Shown: piece by piece, positions 37,701 to 49,485 of the stretch
How positions within the stretch are numbered: the first letter of the stretch is position 1
Layout of the letters: every line of letters starts with the position of its first letter
Assembly (NCBI RefSeq): GCF_001640805.2
Contig: NC_066850.1
Coordinates: forward strand, 9,334,510-9,398,509
Direction of reading: 5' to 3'
Length of the DNA: 64,000 bases
Source of the DNA: Lates calcarifer
Taxonomy: Eukaryota > Chordata > Actinopteri > Centropomidae
Made by a program: the position numbers and the translations under genes
The notes under the pieces: generated by a model
Told to the model about the DNA's origin: nothing
The model's input: only the letters and a program-made list of their open reading frames with translations
Databases searched by the model: none

Positions 37701-38276
37701 ATTAAAACATCAATTATAGATTCTTCTCACTGTAAAATATTCAGTAGATCTGAGAGTGGAGAAAAGGTGGGATACTGAAAGAAAAAAGCAATGAACAGTC
37801 AGTCCCACATTTCAGAGCCAGCGTCTGTCTGCTGTGTGGTGAGTATAGTGTTTGCGGTCCAACTTCCAAACTGAAAGCATCTGCAGAGCCACTTTGTGAC
37901 TACTCGCATCTGTTTCTTCAAATCAAGACTGTTGTAAACTGCAACTGGAGGCCAATGAATCTCTGTTGTCTTTGTTTTCTATCATTTGTTTCTCATAAAC
38001 ATGTTTCCTTTTCTGTAGAGGAAAACAAAGCCAAAGAGTTGGGATGATGCAGGAAGTTGAAGCGGTGACATGTCCTTCTAGGGTAAGTCCAGGGTGAGGG
38101 CGAGGACATTTGCCAGCACAGTTTAGTATACCTCAAGAGCGTATACAGATGATATACAAATCAGATCAGTGTGGAGAAATGAGAGCATAAGCAAAGTGTG
38201 AGTTAGCGGTTGGTATACGACTCCCAGGGGCCCTGTACACTTCTTCACAGTCAGTTTGACACCAAACACATAATGG

Positions 38277-38278
38277 GG

Positions 38279-38310
<32 letters not shown>

Positions 38311-38311
38311 C
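38277..38311. repeat. (GGCA)n tetranucleotide repeat
   Basis: About 8.5 uninterrupted GGCA units, followed after 25 bases by a CA-rich tract (38340-38370). Confidence 0.95.
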
Positions 38312-39599
38312 GGCCTCCGGTCACTCGGCCAGACTCACATACACACACACACATACACAAACACACACAGAGATGAACTGCATTTCAGGATTTGCTCTTT
38401 GAGAAACAAACACTGCTATTCCCTGTTCTGACGCTTCGTTTCCTGAACGTGTTTACGCTGAAGCATGACGTCCATTAAAAGCAAACTAAGATGGCTGCAG
38501 TTAAAACAAAGCTGGCAGACCACTGATCCTTGGAGTCACTTAATGATTAATTCTTCTCTAAACAGGGAAAAGTGCCAGAGAGCCGAGCTGTGTTGAGCTG
38601 AATTCATTTACAGTCAAGGGTGTGAGTCTCAGCCACCTGCTGTTGCTGTATCACTTACCACTGAGTTCAACGGAAGCGAGGCTGAGTATCAACAAACATT
38701 CATTTTCTGAAGAGGAAATCGAATATTTCGCTGTGTTTACACAATGGATTATACCCACGAGTCCCACCTCTCAAGCCTAGGTTGTTTACTCATTACTCAA
38801 ACAGGCAGAATCTGGTTCCACGGAGTCCCGCCAGGGTCTATCTTTGGCCCACACTTAGTCCAGACTTTACTGCAAGGATAAGTTTGCAAATTTGCAGAGC
38901 TATATTAGGGAGGATTCTGGCTATGGCTTTTCTGCAGCCCACAGTTCTGAATATTAGAGTTCTATGAAACTTTATATGAGGGTTTATATCAAAAGCATGT
39001 CTGCTAATGTGGCCACATGGAGCTAAGACACAAGGATTCTGTTACAAGGAATAAGGAATAAAATGGCTTAGTGGTTATGTGAGGCAATGTTGAGGATAAT
39101 CAGTCATTCAGTTACAGGGTGGTTGGGGTCAAAGAAGCTTTGAACTGCAGTGATTTGGGGTCTTACTCTCTTCCCCATCTGCCATAACATTTCATTAACA
39201 AGCCTTGGATTTGAACATGACAGGAGACATTTGACTGAATCTGCAGACCCCTATTAGAGGGCCAGCTCAAGACAACACACATAACACATCTGAAGAACAT
39301 CACAATCAGAATATGAACTCCTGTTTTTTTCTGTTTAAATTGTCTCTGTTAATCCTACATGTCTTCAGTAAATGACAAGGCAAAGAGCTGTGTGGAGAAC
39401 ATGAGATGGAAAATGCCATTTGTCACGGCCGACATTTCTTGCAAGACTTTAATGTGATTTTACTGCTGTCATGGCTCTCTGCCAAGTGAGTACAATGCTG
39501 TTTACTGCAAGAGATAAAGATGAGGCTCTTCCACTTTTGTGCTGTGACTGGCTGAATACTGCTGAAGCCTAATTTAAAGCAGTATTTATTGATCACATT

Positions 39600-39994
39600 G
39601 TCCACTTGGGGGCAGCAGAAAAACTATAAGCACAAAATATTAAGACATATTATCTCCTTAGCAAACAGCTGTTAGCATTTGGCAGACAATGAGCAACATT
39701 AACATTCATTTTTCACTTTTAATCTGGTTGTGGAAGGAAATAACAGCTGTCTGCTACATGTGGAAGAAGGGTTGATGAGGGCAGAGAGAATCTAAGTCCA
39801 CAGGTCATAAAACCAAAATAATGAGCTAAAAAGCAGTAATAGGCTACAGCATGCTGTGGTGATTGCAGAATTTGGTTAAAAATAAAAAATAGGAAAAAAT
39901 CTCTGGGGGTATTTTACTATGAGTGACCACTTTCACATTACACATAGTCATTTGGCACATTAATATGAAAATATTAATTTGTGCAGCTTTAAAG
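39600..39994. repeat. Second MITE-like family, copy 1
   Basis: The right half (39805-39994, with cataaaaccaaaataatgag and ctctgggggtattttacta) matches the element at 47420-47690 phrase by phrase. A conserved-looking ccacttgggggcagcagaaa at about 39602 is typical of fish repeats and may mark its left part. It abuts MITE copy B at a shared CTTTAAAG. Confidence 0.5.
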
Positions 39995-40262
39995 GAGCCT
40001 TTTGTAAGCTTTACTATTGCTACATAGCCATCATTAGCATTAATAGCTTTTTGTAGAGCTGCTGTTGGAAAGCAATGGCAATGTTTTGCTTCAAGTTCTA
40101 TCTCCTACTGAAGTTAGCATGCTAGCCAGCATCTCATCACTTTCTGATAGTGACTCACTGTAGCATCCAGACAGCCCCGAAAAAATAACACTGCTCAGAG
40201 GACGTATTCTAACCTCTTGTATTGTGGCAACAGTGGCTGAGGCTCTTAGCAAGCGGCCATCA
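39988..40262. mobile_element. TTAA-MITE family, copy B
   Basis: The left end TTTAAAGGAGCCTTTTGTAAG is the inverted counterpart of the right ends of copies C and D (CTTACATATAGCACCTTTAAA). The interior matches the other copies (TACTGAAGTTAGCATGCTAG, GTGGCTGAGGCTCTTAGC). The right terminus is missing and is followed by unrelated sequence and a telomere-like tract. Confidence 0.7.
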
Positions 40263-40284
40263 CAACCACCCGCTCCTGACAAGA

Positions 40285-40304
40285 AACCCTAACCCTAACC
40301 CTAA
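40285..40304. repeat. Short interstitial telomere-like repeat
   Basis: Three consecutive CCCTAA units (aaccctaaccctaaccctaa), the vertebrate telomere repeat read on the C strand, lying where MITE copy B loses its right end. Confidence 0.8.
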
Positions 40305-41097
40305 TCCAGAGATAACTTACAAATCACCCCTTTAAAACAATCCTCATGTAGACTGATAAAGACACGTGTGATTAAGACAAATTCCATCTAGATGAAAAAG
40401 ATTTAAAGAGGGTCTGTGATAAGACACCAACATAATCGCGCCATGGACATTATCCACACGCAGCAGCAGCATCAATCACGAATACGCTGTCATTATCAGG
40501 CTTTCATGGACTGCTGGAGGCCACTCCACCTGTGGCTGGACTGCACCAAGCCAAATCAAATTAGGGACCTGAGGGAGCTGTGCTGAAACACAGCATACCA
40601 CAACTCCCATGTGAATCCTGCACCTCCTCATAACAATGTCTGATAAGATTTTTGGAGCATTCAAGAGCACTGTCCTCTGTCCCATGGCCTGCCAACATTC
40701 TCCCACTTCTTTATCAAAAACTCTATTTGGTGGGAAAGCTGAAAAATATCTCAGAACTGGAATTGTTGTGAGAGCTGCGGCAGCTTTACTTGTATGCGCT
40801 GAATGAGATAAATAAACAAGGTATTGACAGAAACATTGATAATTTGAGGACTCCAAGGGTATTGGGACAATAATAATCCACACAGCATTGTTTCTTCTGC
40901 TTCATTCGTGCTGTGTGATTTCCCCCGACTGAGTCTCCCAGCTGTTGTGATATTTTGGTGAAATTCTGTGCTGATTCCTGGAAGCCAGAGAGAACAGGAG
41001 GCTGTTTTGAGCAGCCTGCCTGCCCTCGCTCACGCTGTGTTATTGGTTCTCTGACACAGTGAGATATTCCACTCCCTCACAAAATGCATCCCACCTC

Positions 41098-41140
41098 TGT
41101 CCATCCATCCATCTATCATCTATCCATCCATCATCTGTCC
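41098..41140. repeat. CCAT/ATCT-rich simple repeat
   Basis: Interrupted tccatccatccat and tatcatctatccatccatc units. Confidence 0.8.
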
Positions 41141-44100
41141 AACCCCTCTGCAGTTTCCCCCACTGGCACCATCTCTTTGCTAGCCTCTGCTACTATTATA
41201 CACTGCCGCATTAGCCACATTAGAATAACAGGGCTGCAAGAATGACCATGACTTGTTTCCAGAGTTGTGGTTTCAACTGATGAACTGCTATAGTGCTAAA
41301 TCCTTAAGAGAGTACTATTAAAATCCAGATTCCAGTCAATGCAAGGTGGTGTCGGTTAAACTGGTATTAGCAATGCAAGACAACTCCAAAATCACCCACT
41401 CAAGACACTGGCATGACACCAGCTGACGGGTACACGTTGACCTCATCCTGTTTGTGGCCGAAGCTCATAAATCACTTCCCAAAATGCAGATGTTACATCT
41501 GGAGTTCTTGAGTCACAGCCGTCATTCTGTGTGTTATTCCTTCTTGTAATGACAGTGATTTGCCCTGATTTAAAAAAAAGAAGCCCTGTTTGTGTATGAA
41601 AACTACATTTTCCACATGAGCATATCGTGTCAGAGGCTCTTCAAAGAAGAAAATCTACCATGTATGGGCTGTTGCTAATTTTTGCCAGAGGAATGTTTTT
41701 AATGGTGTGGCTGCAGCGTTTGATGCTTGAGATCGAGATCCTGAATTATTTTCTCATAATATCCGGGGAGACGACGCCAAGCTAAACTGCATAAGTCATC
41801 TGACTGGCAGACAGGGGAAAATCCATTGAATCTTTTTTTTTAATGGTAGGTTGCCATGCAGTCATTTATAAGCCACATGGTTAAGGTATTGAGCTGTTTA
41901 ATTTGGTGCAGAAAAGCACAGTGTGTGTATATGTGACACATTCAGATGTCTCATCGGTCCCTTTCTGGCAGTAGAGTGAGATTTGAAGCATGAAAATTAT
42001 GCCTGACAGCTGTGGGGAAAACATATGCAGCTGATAAGCTCGAGTTAAAACAACTGGGTGTTCAGCTGGAGGTGATCACAAAATATTTCCAACAGGAAAG
42101 ACACGTTGCAGTGTTGACAAGATTCAGCTCCAATTAGAATGCCTCAGACACAAAAACACCCCAAAAATAAGAGAGAGCAAGAGAGAGAGAGAGAGAGAAA
42201 AGAATCAAATCAGAAATGCCACGTTGTTGCTCTTGTGGCAGCCCACACTTTGTGTCAGCGCAACAAAAATATATTGTAATGAGTTCAAGAGCTCCTAATA
42301 TAGTCTTCATGTTGTACTCATATGCACAACATGGACTTAGGAATAGGAGTAAAAGAGGAGTATTACTATTGCATGTTGTATTATTAGTTTAAATCACTTT
42401 GGTCCCGTTATTCTTCACAATATGTGCACAAATCAATAACAAATGTAAAATCATAACATGAGTGAGGATCCAACAGAGGATCAGGTTTGGAAATGCTGCC
42501 ACCTAGTGAGCATGTTTTACACAGAGGTAAAACAAGTTTAAATACAGATGCTTGGTACAAAGCTAAATTATTGTTTCATAAAAACACTCATAGGGCTTGT
42601 AACAGTTGATGTTATTAAGGTAAGACTGAAGGTAAAGTCCATTTTTGTTTTATTGCTTTGTATATAATAATTTAAAGGCTGTGTGTTTCAGTACCATGTC
42701 ATTTAGCGATAACAATTTCTTGTGACTGGATGATTATTTTTGGCCCATAACAATACCAACCGCTACAATAATACATATTATTAGCTTCCCGCATTTACAC
42801 TGGTACATGATGTCTTGTGAAATATTTTTGCTGATCCATATTAATGCAGTGTGAACTCATGTTTTTTCATTTCGGTTTTGAATTGTGGGCAGATGATCAT
42901 CTTCACTGAGAGTCATTAGTGATCATTTAATAATTACATTGCACCAAATGGTATCATGTCCTAATCCAGACATAATGCAGTTATGATCAGAGCTTATTCA
43001 TGGGAAATGGTACCTGGGACATTTTTATTTTTCTCAGTAATATTGTGGGTACGTCACAAATGGGCAGAAATGAAGATGTTAGATGACAAAATTTTACAAG
43101 CTCTGAGGACGTGAAGTTTCAGATAGAGAACACAGCAGGCAGCAGTTCTGTCTGCAGCCACTTGGTGCTGCTCTCTCAACATGCTTTATGCTTCTGAAGG
43201 GTATTACATGACATTTATGGATAATGCACTAAATGGATAAAATATCATCTCATCTCTCATGAAGGACACTGATAAAGTCAATAACCCAGGTAAAAGCCTC
43301 ATTTTTCTTATTAAATCTGCACCACAATCACAGAGGAGGAGATGGAGATAAAGAGACGCAGTGTGATTAGTGAGGCAATTAAGGTGTGGGCTGTGCAAAA
43401 AGGGGCTGCATGTTACTAATATTTTGCATATTGGATGGAGGTATAGAGCAAAATTAAATGACTGGCTCAGTTAATGTCAGACGATATCACACTTTGTACA
43501 ACTCAGCCCGCAGAGACGCTCATCTGCATTAAACCTAGAACAAAATCTGCCGCAAGCATTTTAAGTTTAAGAAATGAATCATGTGGACATACAATTTTGA
43601 TTTGGTTTGATGTGAGGACATTTCTTGTGCTTCATATCAGAAGTGCATAACAATACTACCCAGAACTGTGAGGCATTACAATCTGAGAATATAATACATG
43701 GAACGCAGAGGTTTTAAGCATGGGAATGCTCTAATGAAACTCAGTGCTGTCAGACTCAATTCTAGGAATGAAAATAAGCTGTACTGTTTTCTTCAATATC
43801 CCGGCTTCTTAACGCTCTGTCAAGTAGTGGCCAGAAACATCCCCAAACTCATCATCATCATCGTTAGAGCAATGCACGGAGTGGAGGCTTATCCTCCGTC
43901 TCTGGAAGGAAATTCCTGCCCCTACAGTCTTCACTCCCTCATCAATCACCCCCTCCCCCCAAGTCAGTGCCAGTATGAATGCTGACATGCTGAGAAAAAG
44001 ACTGCAAAAATCCTCTGATCATCATATACACTTTCAAGAAATTAAAATGCTGTGGGGGGAATATGTAGCTGGAAACAACAAACACTGGGAGATCAACCTT

Positions 44101-45548
44101 TCCAGAGCTGGATGTGAGCATATAAGCTGGAATTAAGATCAAAATACTGAGCTAATGTAAAACCAATTGACTGAAGGAGGGAAAACAACACAAACCAGAT
44201 ATATACTCTACTCCAAGATGAGTGAACGGCACGAAAGCCTATTACAGCAAGTACCTATTTCCCATAATGAGTGGGGGAATGGGTACAAACATTTTACAGT
44301 TTACTCAAATGAGCAATCAGACGTATTGATGTACACAGACTCTTAAGTACAAATCTGTGGTTCTCATTCAAAGGGCTTTTACTGGTAAATCAAATGAACT
44401 GAGCAATCCTTTCTAGACAGAGCAAAGCATTTAATGCCTAAAGTTATTTCATGACATCAAACGTGCGAGCAGCATAGGAATGGAGATGAGTCGGCACAGC
44501 GTTAGCAACCTAACCTGCTGTTTATAGTTTGTTTTTGCATATTTAATCCTTTTTAAAGTAGATTAAAGATCAATATAATTACAAAAGTCAGCATGCAAAC
44601 TTAAATGCTATGACCATCACTTGCAGTATTTGTGAGTAGTCAAGTGCCAACGTCTGTGATGTAGGTCTGCCAAGTGCCCTGGTGCCTGTTAAGACTGCAA
44701 GCATGTTTATGTTGATTAGAACACACTGGGACACACTTGACTAATGAGGCCATGGCACAAATATATGGCTCAGAGGAGCTCAGATACTTTGTCAGTTTTA
44801 TCTCATTTCCACACAGTGAACAAATAAGTGGAAAGTAAGAAAGTGAAAGAGAAAAGCAAACCCACCTTCAGGAGCTGAGAGGAGTTATATACAGTATTAT
44901 GGCAATTTAATTAAATTATTTGAAGCCTGTAGAGCTACTGTAGATAAAATGTTTTTAGTAATATATGTGCTTATATATACATTGGTGTGCAACAATAGAT
45001 TGCACTAAGGAAAAGCAGCAGTTGCTGCCAAAAAAAAAAAAAAAAAATGGTGGTGAGAGAATTTCAAGTGGATTGCAAAAAACAAACCAAAAAAGGATTA
45101 AAGCTTTGGAAGTCATGAAGTTTAATCTGCAGTGGCATTCCAGAGTTGAAGTTTGACTAAAAGCTCATAAACTGCATCAATTCGTATTTGTATAAAACAG
45201 CAAAGTGTGTGGTTTTCTTGAGCATGAAAATTAATTCATGGACAGAGTACCTCAACAAAAATAAATCTTAACTGAAGGTCCACTTCAGTTAAACCACAAC
45301 CCCTGTGAAAGCTAGTAAGTATACAAAAAAAGACTATATTATGGCAAGTATTATAGTACATCCTGTATATAGTTTGTATATATACAGTTGTAGACTATGC
45401 ATGAAATTTAGAGCTGTAGTGTCACACACTACCACGTATTAAAATAGGCTCTGGATAATTAAAAAAGCATGGGTGAACATAAGCAAGTGAAAGAAACACA
45501 TCACCACAAGAATGACTTTTAAAAATAATTACATCTTCTGATTCTTCC

Positions 45549-45878
45549 TTAAGAAGGTCTGAGGTCCTTTTGAACAGCTCTGAAGAGCTGGATCGTTGTA
45601 TCCATCCACGCCTCTCTCTGCTGCTGGTTGCTGAGTCGAGCCAGCGTCTGAATGGCGTACACCAGGGTCAGCACCGTCCTCTCGAAGTCCTGCCAGCTCA
45701 GAGGCTGCCGACGCTGGGCGAGCTCCGCTGCCAGGTGGCGGATCTCGGAGAGACTCTTGGGCAGGACGTCCTCACAAATGACCTCTAGCTTCTCCACGCA
45801 CCTCAGGGAGGCCAGCTCCTCATCTGGGATCAGCATAGTGTGTTCTTCACCGTCAATCTGCATTCCAGCCAGCAGAAT
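45549..45878 (-). CDS. fam180a: FAM180-family secreted protein, exon 3 (main conserved part)
   Basis: The last coding exon, residues 59-167, from acceptor ctgtatctcccag|ATT to TAA at 45549. It holds the family's conserved blocks: PDEELASLR (76-84), VLPKSLSEIRHL (96-107), DFERTVLTLVY (122-132) and LFRAVQKDL near the C-terminus. These align throughout with human FAM180A as I remember it (DEELASLR, VIPKSIPDIRRL, DFERTVLTLAY, LFQALRHDL). FAM180 proteins are small secreted vertebrate proteins of unknown biochemical role. Open sequence continues upstream to an ATG at 45929, but the splice site and the homology start at Ile59 favour the spliced form. A candidate poly(A) signal ATTAAA lies on the minus strand at 45121-45126. 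The paralogue fam180b is the main alternative name. Confidence 0.92.
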   Translation of the reverse strand: MLLAGMQIDGEEHTMLIPDEELASLRCVEKLEVICEDVLPKSLSEIRHLAAELAQRRQPLSWQDFERTVLTLVYAIQTLARLSNQQQREAWMDTTIQLFRAVQKDLRPS

Positions 45879-46293
45879 CTGGGAGATACAGGTCCTGTAT
45901 GAAACAATGCATTTACACTGCAAAACCAACTAGACAACTAACTTGCTAATTAGGTCTATATATAGGCATCTACCAAAGAACTATTTACTTTACATACTTG
46001 TGATGTGAACTTAAGACGTCATGAGATATTAATAAATCTTGTTTTCTTCAGTGTCAGTAAGACTTTGTGTAAACACATATTTCACATCTCTGCTAATGAT
46101 TAGCAGGGGTACATAGTGTTTTCCTTTCTATTTTTTTTAACCAAGAGCTTTCAGCAGTTGTAATATGCACCATGAATGTGGGATTTGAACAGCTTCTATG
46201 CACATTGTCAACATATTTAAATAGGTTTCCAGTAAAGAACCACCAAATCATGAGCCATTTCAACTCCTCTAAACCCACAGGAACTAAACTGAC
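45879..46293 (-). other. fam180a: fam180a intron 2
   Basis: A 415-base intron, GAG|gtcagt to tcccag|ATT, phase 0. AT-rich; no other feature seen. Confidence 0.9.
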
Positions 46294-46391
46294 CTCAAAA
46301 AGCAGGTTGACGTCTTCCACTGAGCGCTGGAACATGGGGTTGATCAGCGAATATGTCCCACGCTTTATTCTATAGGCAGATGGATACAGAG
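46294..46391 (-). CDS. fam180a: FAM180-family secreted protein, exon 2
   Basis: A 98-base exon between acceptor ctcttctcgtgtgttctag and donor GAG|gtcagt, phase 1 in and phase 0 out. It encodes residues 26-58: (A)LYPSAYRIKRGTYSLINP, then MFQRSVEDVNLLFE. It aligns with the human segment LFPAAHRPKR followed by LNPVLQTSLEEVELLYE (from memory). RIKR at 33-36 fits a furin-type R-X-K/R-R site and matches RPKR in the human protein, so the chain may be processed after secretion. The exon is too short for ORF callers; it was found from splice sites and phase. Confidence 0.9.
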
Positions 46392-47090
46392 CTAGAACAC
46401 ACGAGAAGAGGAAATTGGATTAGAGGATCTCCCTCCTATTCCAGATATTAAGCACCACATTATTCAACATAGCATGCATGTGGGTGGGCCAGAGGTTGAA
46501 TAAACACAGATTCATTACTGCTCAAATATTATGCAGGTGAGAGGGGATCTGGCTCCAGCTGTGCAGAGGGTAATTGGTCTTCGACCTGAGTCACAGATGC
46601 TCCCATATTTACAAGTGGCAGTGGCCGGTGCATCCAGAGGTGAGATATCTTCGCTAACAGAAGGGCAGGTGTAACTGACCTCATTTGGTCGGATTTCAAA
46701 GTGCGAGTCCATATGTGTAGCAGACCAGGGGCCCCTGCAATCTGAGGTGTCCAGATAGGGCTGGAATGAAACCCCTCGCTCTCAGCTAGCGGAAACAGTT
46801 ACTGCTGCCTCATCTCTATGATAAAATACCATGAAATCCATATTTTACTGGGGAGGTGATAACTAGAGGCAATTCCAATGGTCACACACCTCTTGTCCAG
46901 AGGTGGAAAGGAACTAAGTACATTTACTCAGATACTAGGTCATGGTACTCTTGTAGTGTTATTTTTTGATATATAACCTTATTCTTTTACATTTCAGGTG
47001 TGATTTCATTTCTAATATCTGACGCACTAATTAATCAAAACAATCAATAAACTGAAAGATAAGAATATTACACATATGAGAATTTACCTT

Positions 47091-47424
47091 TCTAAAGGTA
47101 CTACACTTTTATATTTTTGCTATTGCTGCATAGCCAGTGTTAGCAATAACAGCTGTGTACTTCCCAGTCTAGAAGAAATGTCAATGTTAACTCTCATTTT
47201 GTTTTTCTATCACTTCTTTTCTCATGCTAACCAGCTAGCCATGACCCTTGGCCCCTTGTAATATGGCATTGCAATAGTGAGTCACTATAGCACCCAGTCT
47301 GCCCTCAATCCAACATGAGAGGAGGAAGAGGAAGAGCATATTCTTGTAAACACAGTGAGTAACAGCTCTTTATGCTAATGTTGCTATGTCGCGATAGCAA
47401 AAACTTACATATAGCACCTTTAAA
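47091..47424. mobile_element. TTAA-MITE family, copy C (nearly full length)
   Basis: The left end TCTAAAGGTACT...TTTTTGCTATTGCTGCATAGCC and the right end ATAGCAAAAACTTACATATAG then CACCTTTAAA form imperfect terminal inverted repeats of about 30 bases. The interior has GCTAACCAGCTAGCC and CAGTCTGCCCTCAATCCAAC. No coding capacity. Confidence 0.75.
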
Positions 47425-47690
47425 GCTGCTCCACTAATTCCTGATTTCTTACCAAAAACATCCGCCTGCTGCGTTTGGAAATTAGGTTAATTAAAGCAGT
47501 GAGAATAAACTAATTTGTGGGACATAAAACCAAAACAATTAGCTTAGGAACACTAAAACGCTCCGTAGATTTGAAGAGAACTGCAGGCTTAGGAGATAAT
47601 TCTCTGTGGGTTCATCACTATGAGCGACCTCCTGCATGTTATGTACAGTCATCCCAGCCATTGTTAATCAAAAAAGTTTAGTGGAGCATT
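47420..47690. mobile_element. Second MITE-like family, copy 2
   Basis: The left end GCTGCTCCACTAATTCC and the right end (reverse complement TTAATGCTCCACTAAAC) share GCTCCACTAA as inverted repeats. The interior matches 39805-39994 (gacataaaaccaaaacaatt; ctctgtgggttcatcactat). Confidence 0.6.
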
Positions 47691-49040
47691 AATTTAATCT
47701 AGCATAGTCATAGTTATAGCTATAATATAGTTTATTTTTGAATAAAAGTATACATCTCTTCAAAATAAGCACATTAAGATTTGCATTTTATTTTATCTGC
47801 ATTCTCCGCTTATACTTAATTTTCAGTGCTACTCTTACTTAAAGGACTTTTCACACCTTCCACCATATGCCTGTAATCTAGTGACATGATCTCTTTAAGA
47901 CATTGAAATTCAGTTCATGCTATGTATGAGAACCCACTGAAAACCCTGTGAGCAATATTCAAAACAAATGAGAAAAGTGAAAATTTCCTCAGAGAGGCAG
48001 CATATAAAAGAGTTTAAGCTGCAACTTATCTTTTGACTCACTGGCTTAAAATGCAAAAGTAAGATAAAGGCTAAATTCTCTAAATTCTTAATGAAATCAG
48101 AAGACCATAGCTGTGTCAAAAGAATGATTTATGAAGTAGCCTGGATCTAGCAACACCATATTTACATTCGTATTTTTCCATAACAACCCTGTGTGATAGT
48201 GAGCAGATATTTCCACTGGTGATGGAAAGTCTTTGGAGTCAAGTCTAAACAAGGCTGAATAGAAAGAAAGAAGATGCAGAGTAATCCATTTGTCTTCAAT
48301 ATTTTGCTGCCCAGATGCTTTAAATATGTTCATATGATTCCCTCTATTGTCTGAGACAATTTGGTGACACCACTTCAGGAGAGTGAAGTGAAAAGTAAAT
48401 TTGATTGAAGCTGAAAGGGGATTCACAGCATACTAAAGTAAGGTAAAACTTCCTCTGAGCATCTGCAATCTCGCTTCCTTTTTCCTTTGCTTCACATATT
48501 CTGTTGCCATCCAGTGCTTGGCTCAGCATGTAAGTCAACACACAGATCACACACACAGATCTTAATGAGGTATATAGTATAAACACTGGGCTTCATCTGA
48601 ATTTGGATCAAATCCCCTCCCCTCTACCCTACCACAGCATCAATGCCAATTCTGCTGTAATGATCAGCCCTGCTGCCCACAGCCTCGACGGCCAGATACA
48701 TTTAGCTTTATAGCATTTGTGAGGCCAGCCAAAGCTGCACGCACTGGCTGATCTTCCCATGTACCTGCCTCCTGCTTGGGTGACTGCCAGTCTCAGCTCA
48801 TGCTTTGCTTTCGCAATCCATCCACCATGCAGGATGTAAAGAAAACCTGTAGCTCAGTAAAATAAGCCAGCCAATTTGGTACATCTGTGTAATCCTCAGC
48901 ATATTTCACCTCTTCAATTGGCCCCATCCAAACAGGGCCATAGACAGGATTTTTGAGGCCAGGAGTTCAAAGTCCCCCAACCCCACCCACCTTTAAAAAT
49001 GTTTGACACATTACCAACTGTATATGAATTAAACTGAACA

Positions 49041-49485
49041 ATTTGACATTTTGGGAAATACCTTTATTTGCCCTCTTGCTTTAGATTAAAAGACTGATAG
49101 CACTCTCATGTCTGCTAAATATGAAGTCACTGCAACAACAGATTAGCATAGCTTGGCACAGAGACTGGAAACAGGGGGAAAACAGCTAGCCTGGCTCTGT
49201 CCAAAGTAACCAAACTAGCATATGTAATTCACACACAGTCCTTGGACTAAGCTAGCCAGCTACTATCTGCAGTATAGTAAAAAGTCTTGTGTTTGTGAAA
49301 GAGACTGCACTATTAACCTGTTTAAAAAAGTAGGATATTTTATTGACACTCACAAGAGCAGTCTTTATGCTAAGCTAAGCTAGCTGTCTCCAAGCTCCAG
49401 TGTCATAGTTACCATACTGAGATGACAGTGGTATTACCATATTGTTTTTCTCATCTAACTCTCTGCAAGAAATCATATAAGTGCG
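49041..49485. mobile_element. Long-inverted-repeat MITE (fish 'ACATTTTGGGAAATA' family)
   Basis: The left arm reads acattttgggaaatac, then gatagcactctcatgtctg. The right arm, reverse complemented, gives gcagagagttagatgag and ataccactgtcatctcag. Between them are ggaaacagggggaaaacagc and ctagcctggctctgtccaaa, typical phrases of this abundant teleost element. The arms have diverged. No coding capacity. Confidence 0.7.

Larger units (their letters stand above)
34771..45548. other. Intergenic or upstream-intron region without recognised genes
   Basis: About 10.8 kb separates the unidentified gene from the 3' end of fam180a. No confident exon was found. Contents: a possible 48-base phase-1 exon at 38659-38706, a GGCA tract, a pair of adjacent repeats and a telomere-like tract (39600-40304), CCAT repeats (41098-41140), a GA tract (42176-42199) and a motif-rich unique stretch (42820-43020). 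The 135-codon minus frame at 40476-40883 does not read like protein. Confidence 0.55.
46901..47864. mobile_element. Teleost element split by nested MITE insertions
   Basis: The left arm (46901-47090) begins GGTGGAAAGGAACTAAGTAC. The right arm (47691-47864) ends TTACTTAAAGGACTTTTCAC then ACCTTCCACC. Together they are the two ends of one common fish element (inverted GGTGGAA termini) and are separated by two other elements, at 47091-47424 and 47420-47690. The insertions therefore came later. Confidence 0.65.

Noticed and set aside
40476..40883. 135-codon minus-strand frame
   Set aside because: No recognisable motif and no plausible splice partner; the composition is not protein-like.
45879..45929. 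ATG start upstream of fam180a exon 3
   Set aside because: The 17 residues before Ile59 do not match the family, and a consensus acceptor sits exactly where homology begins.
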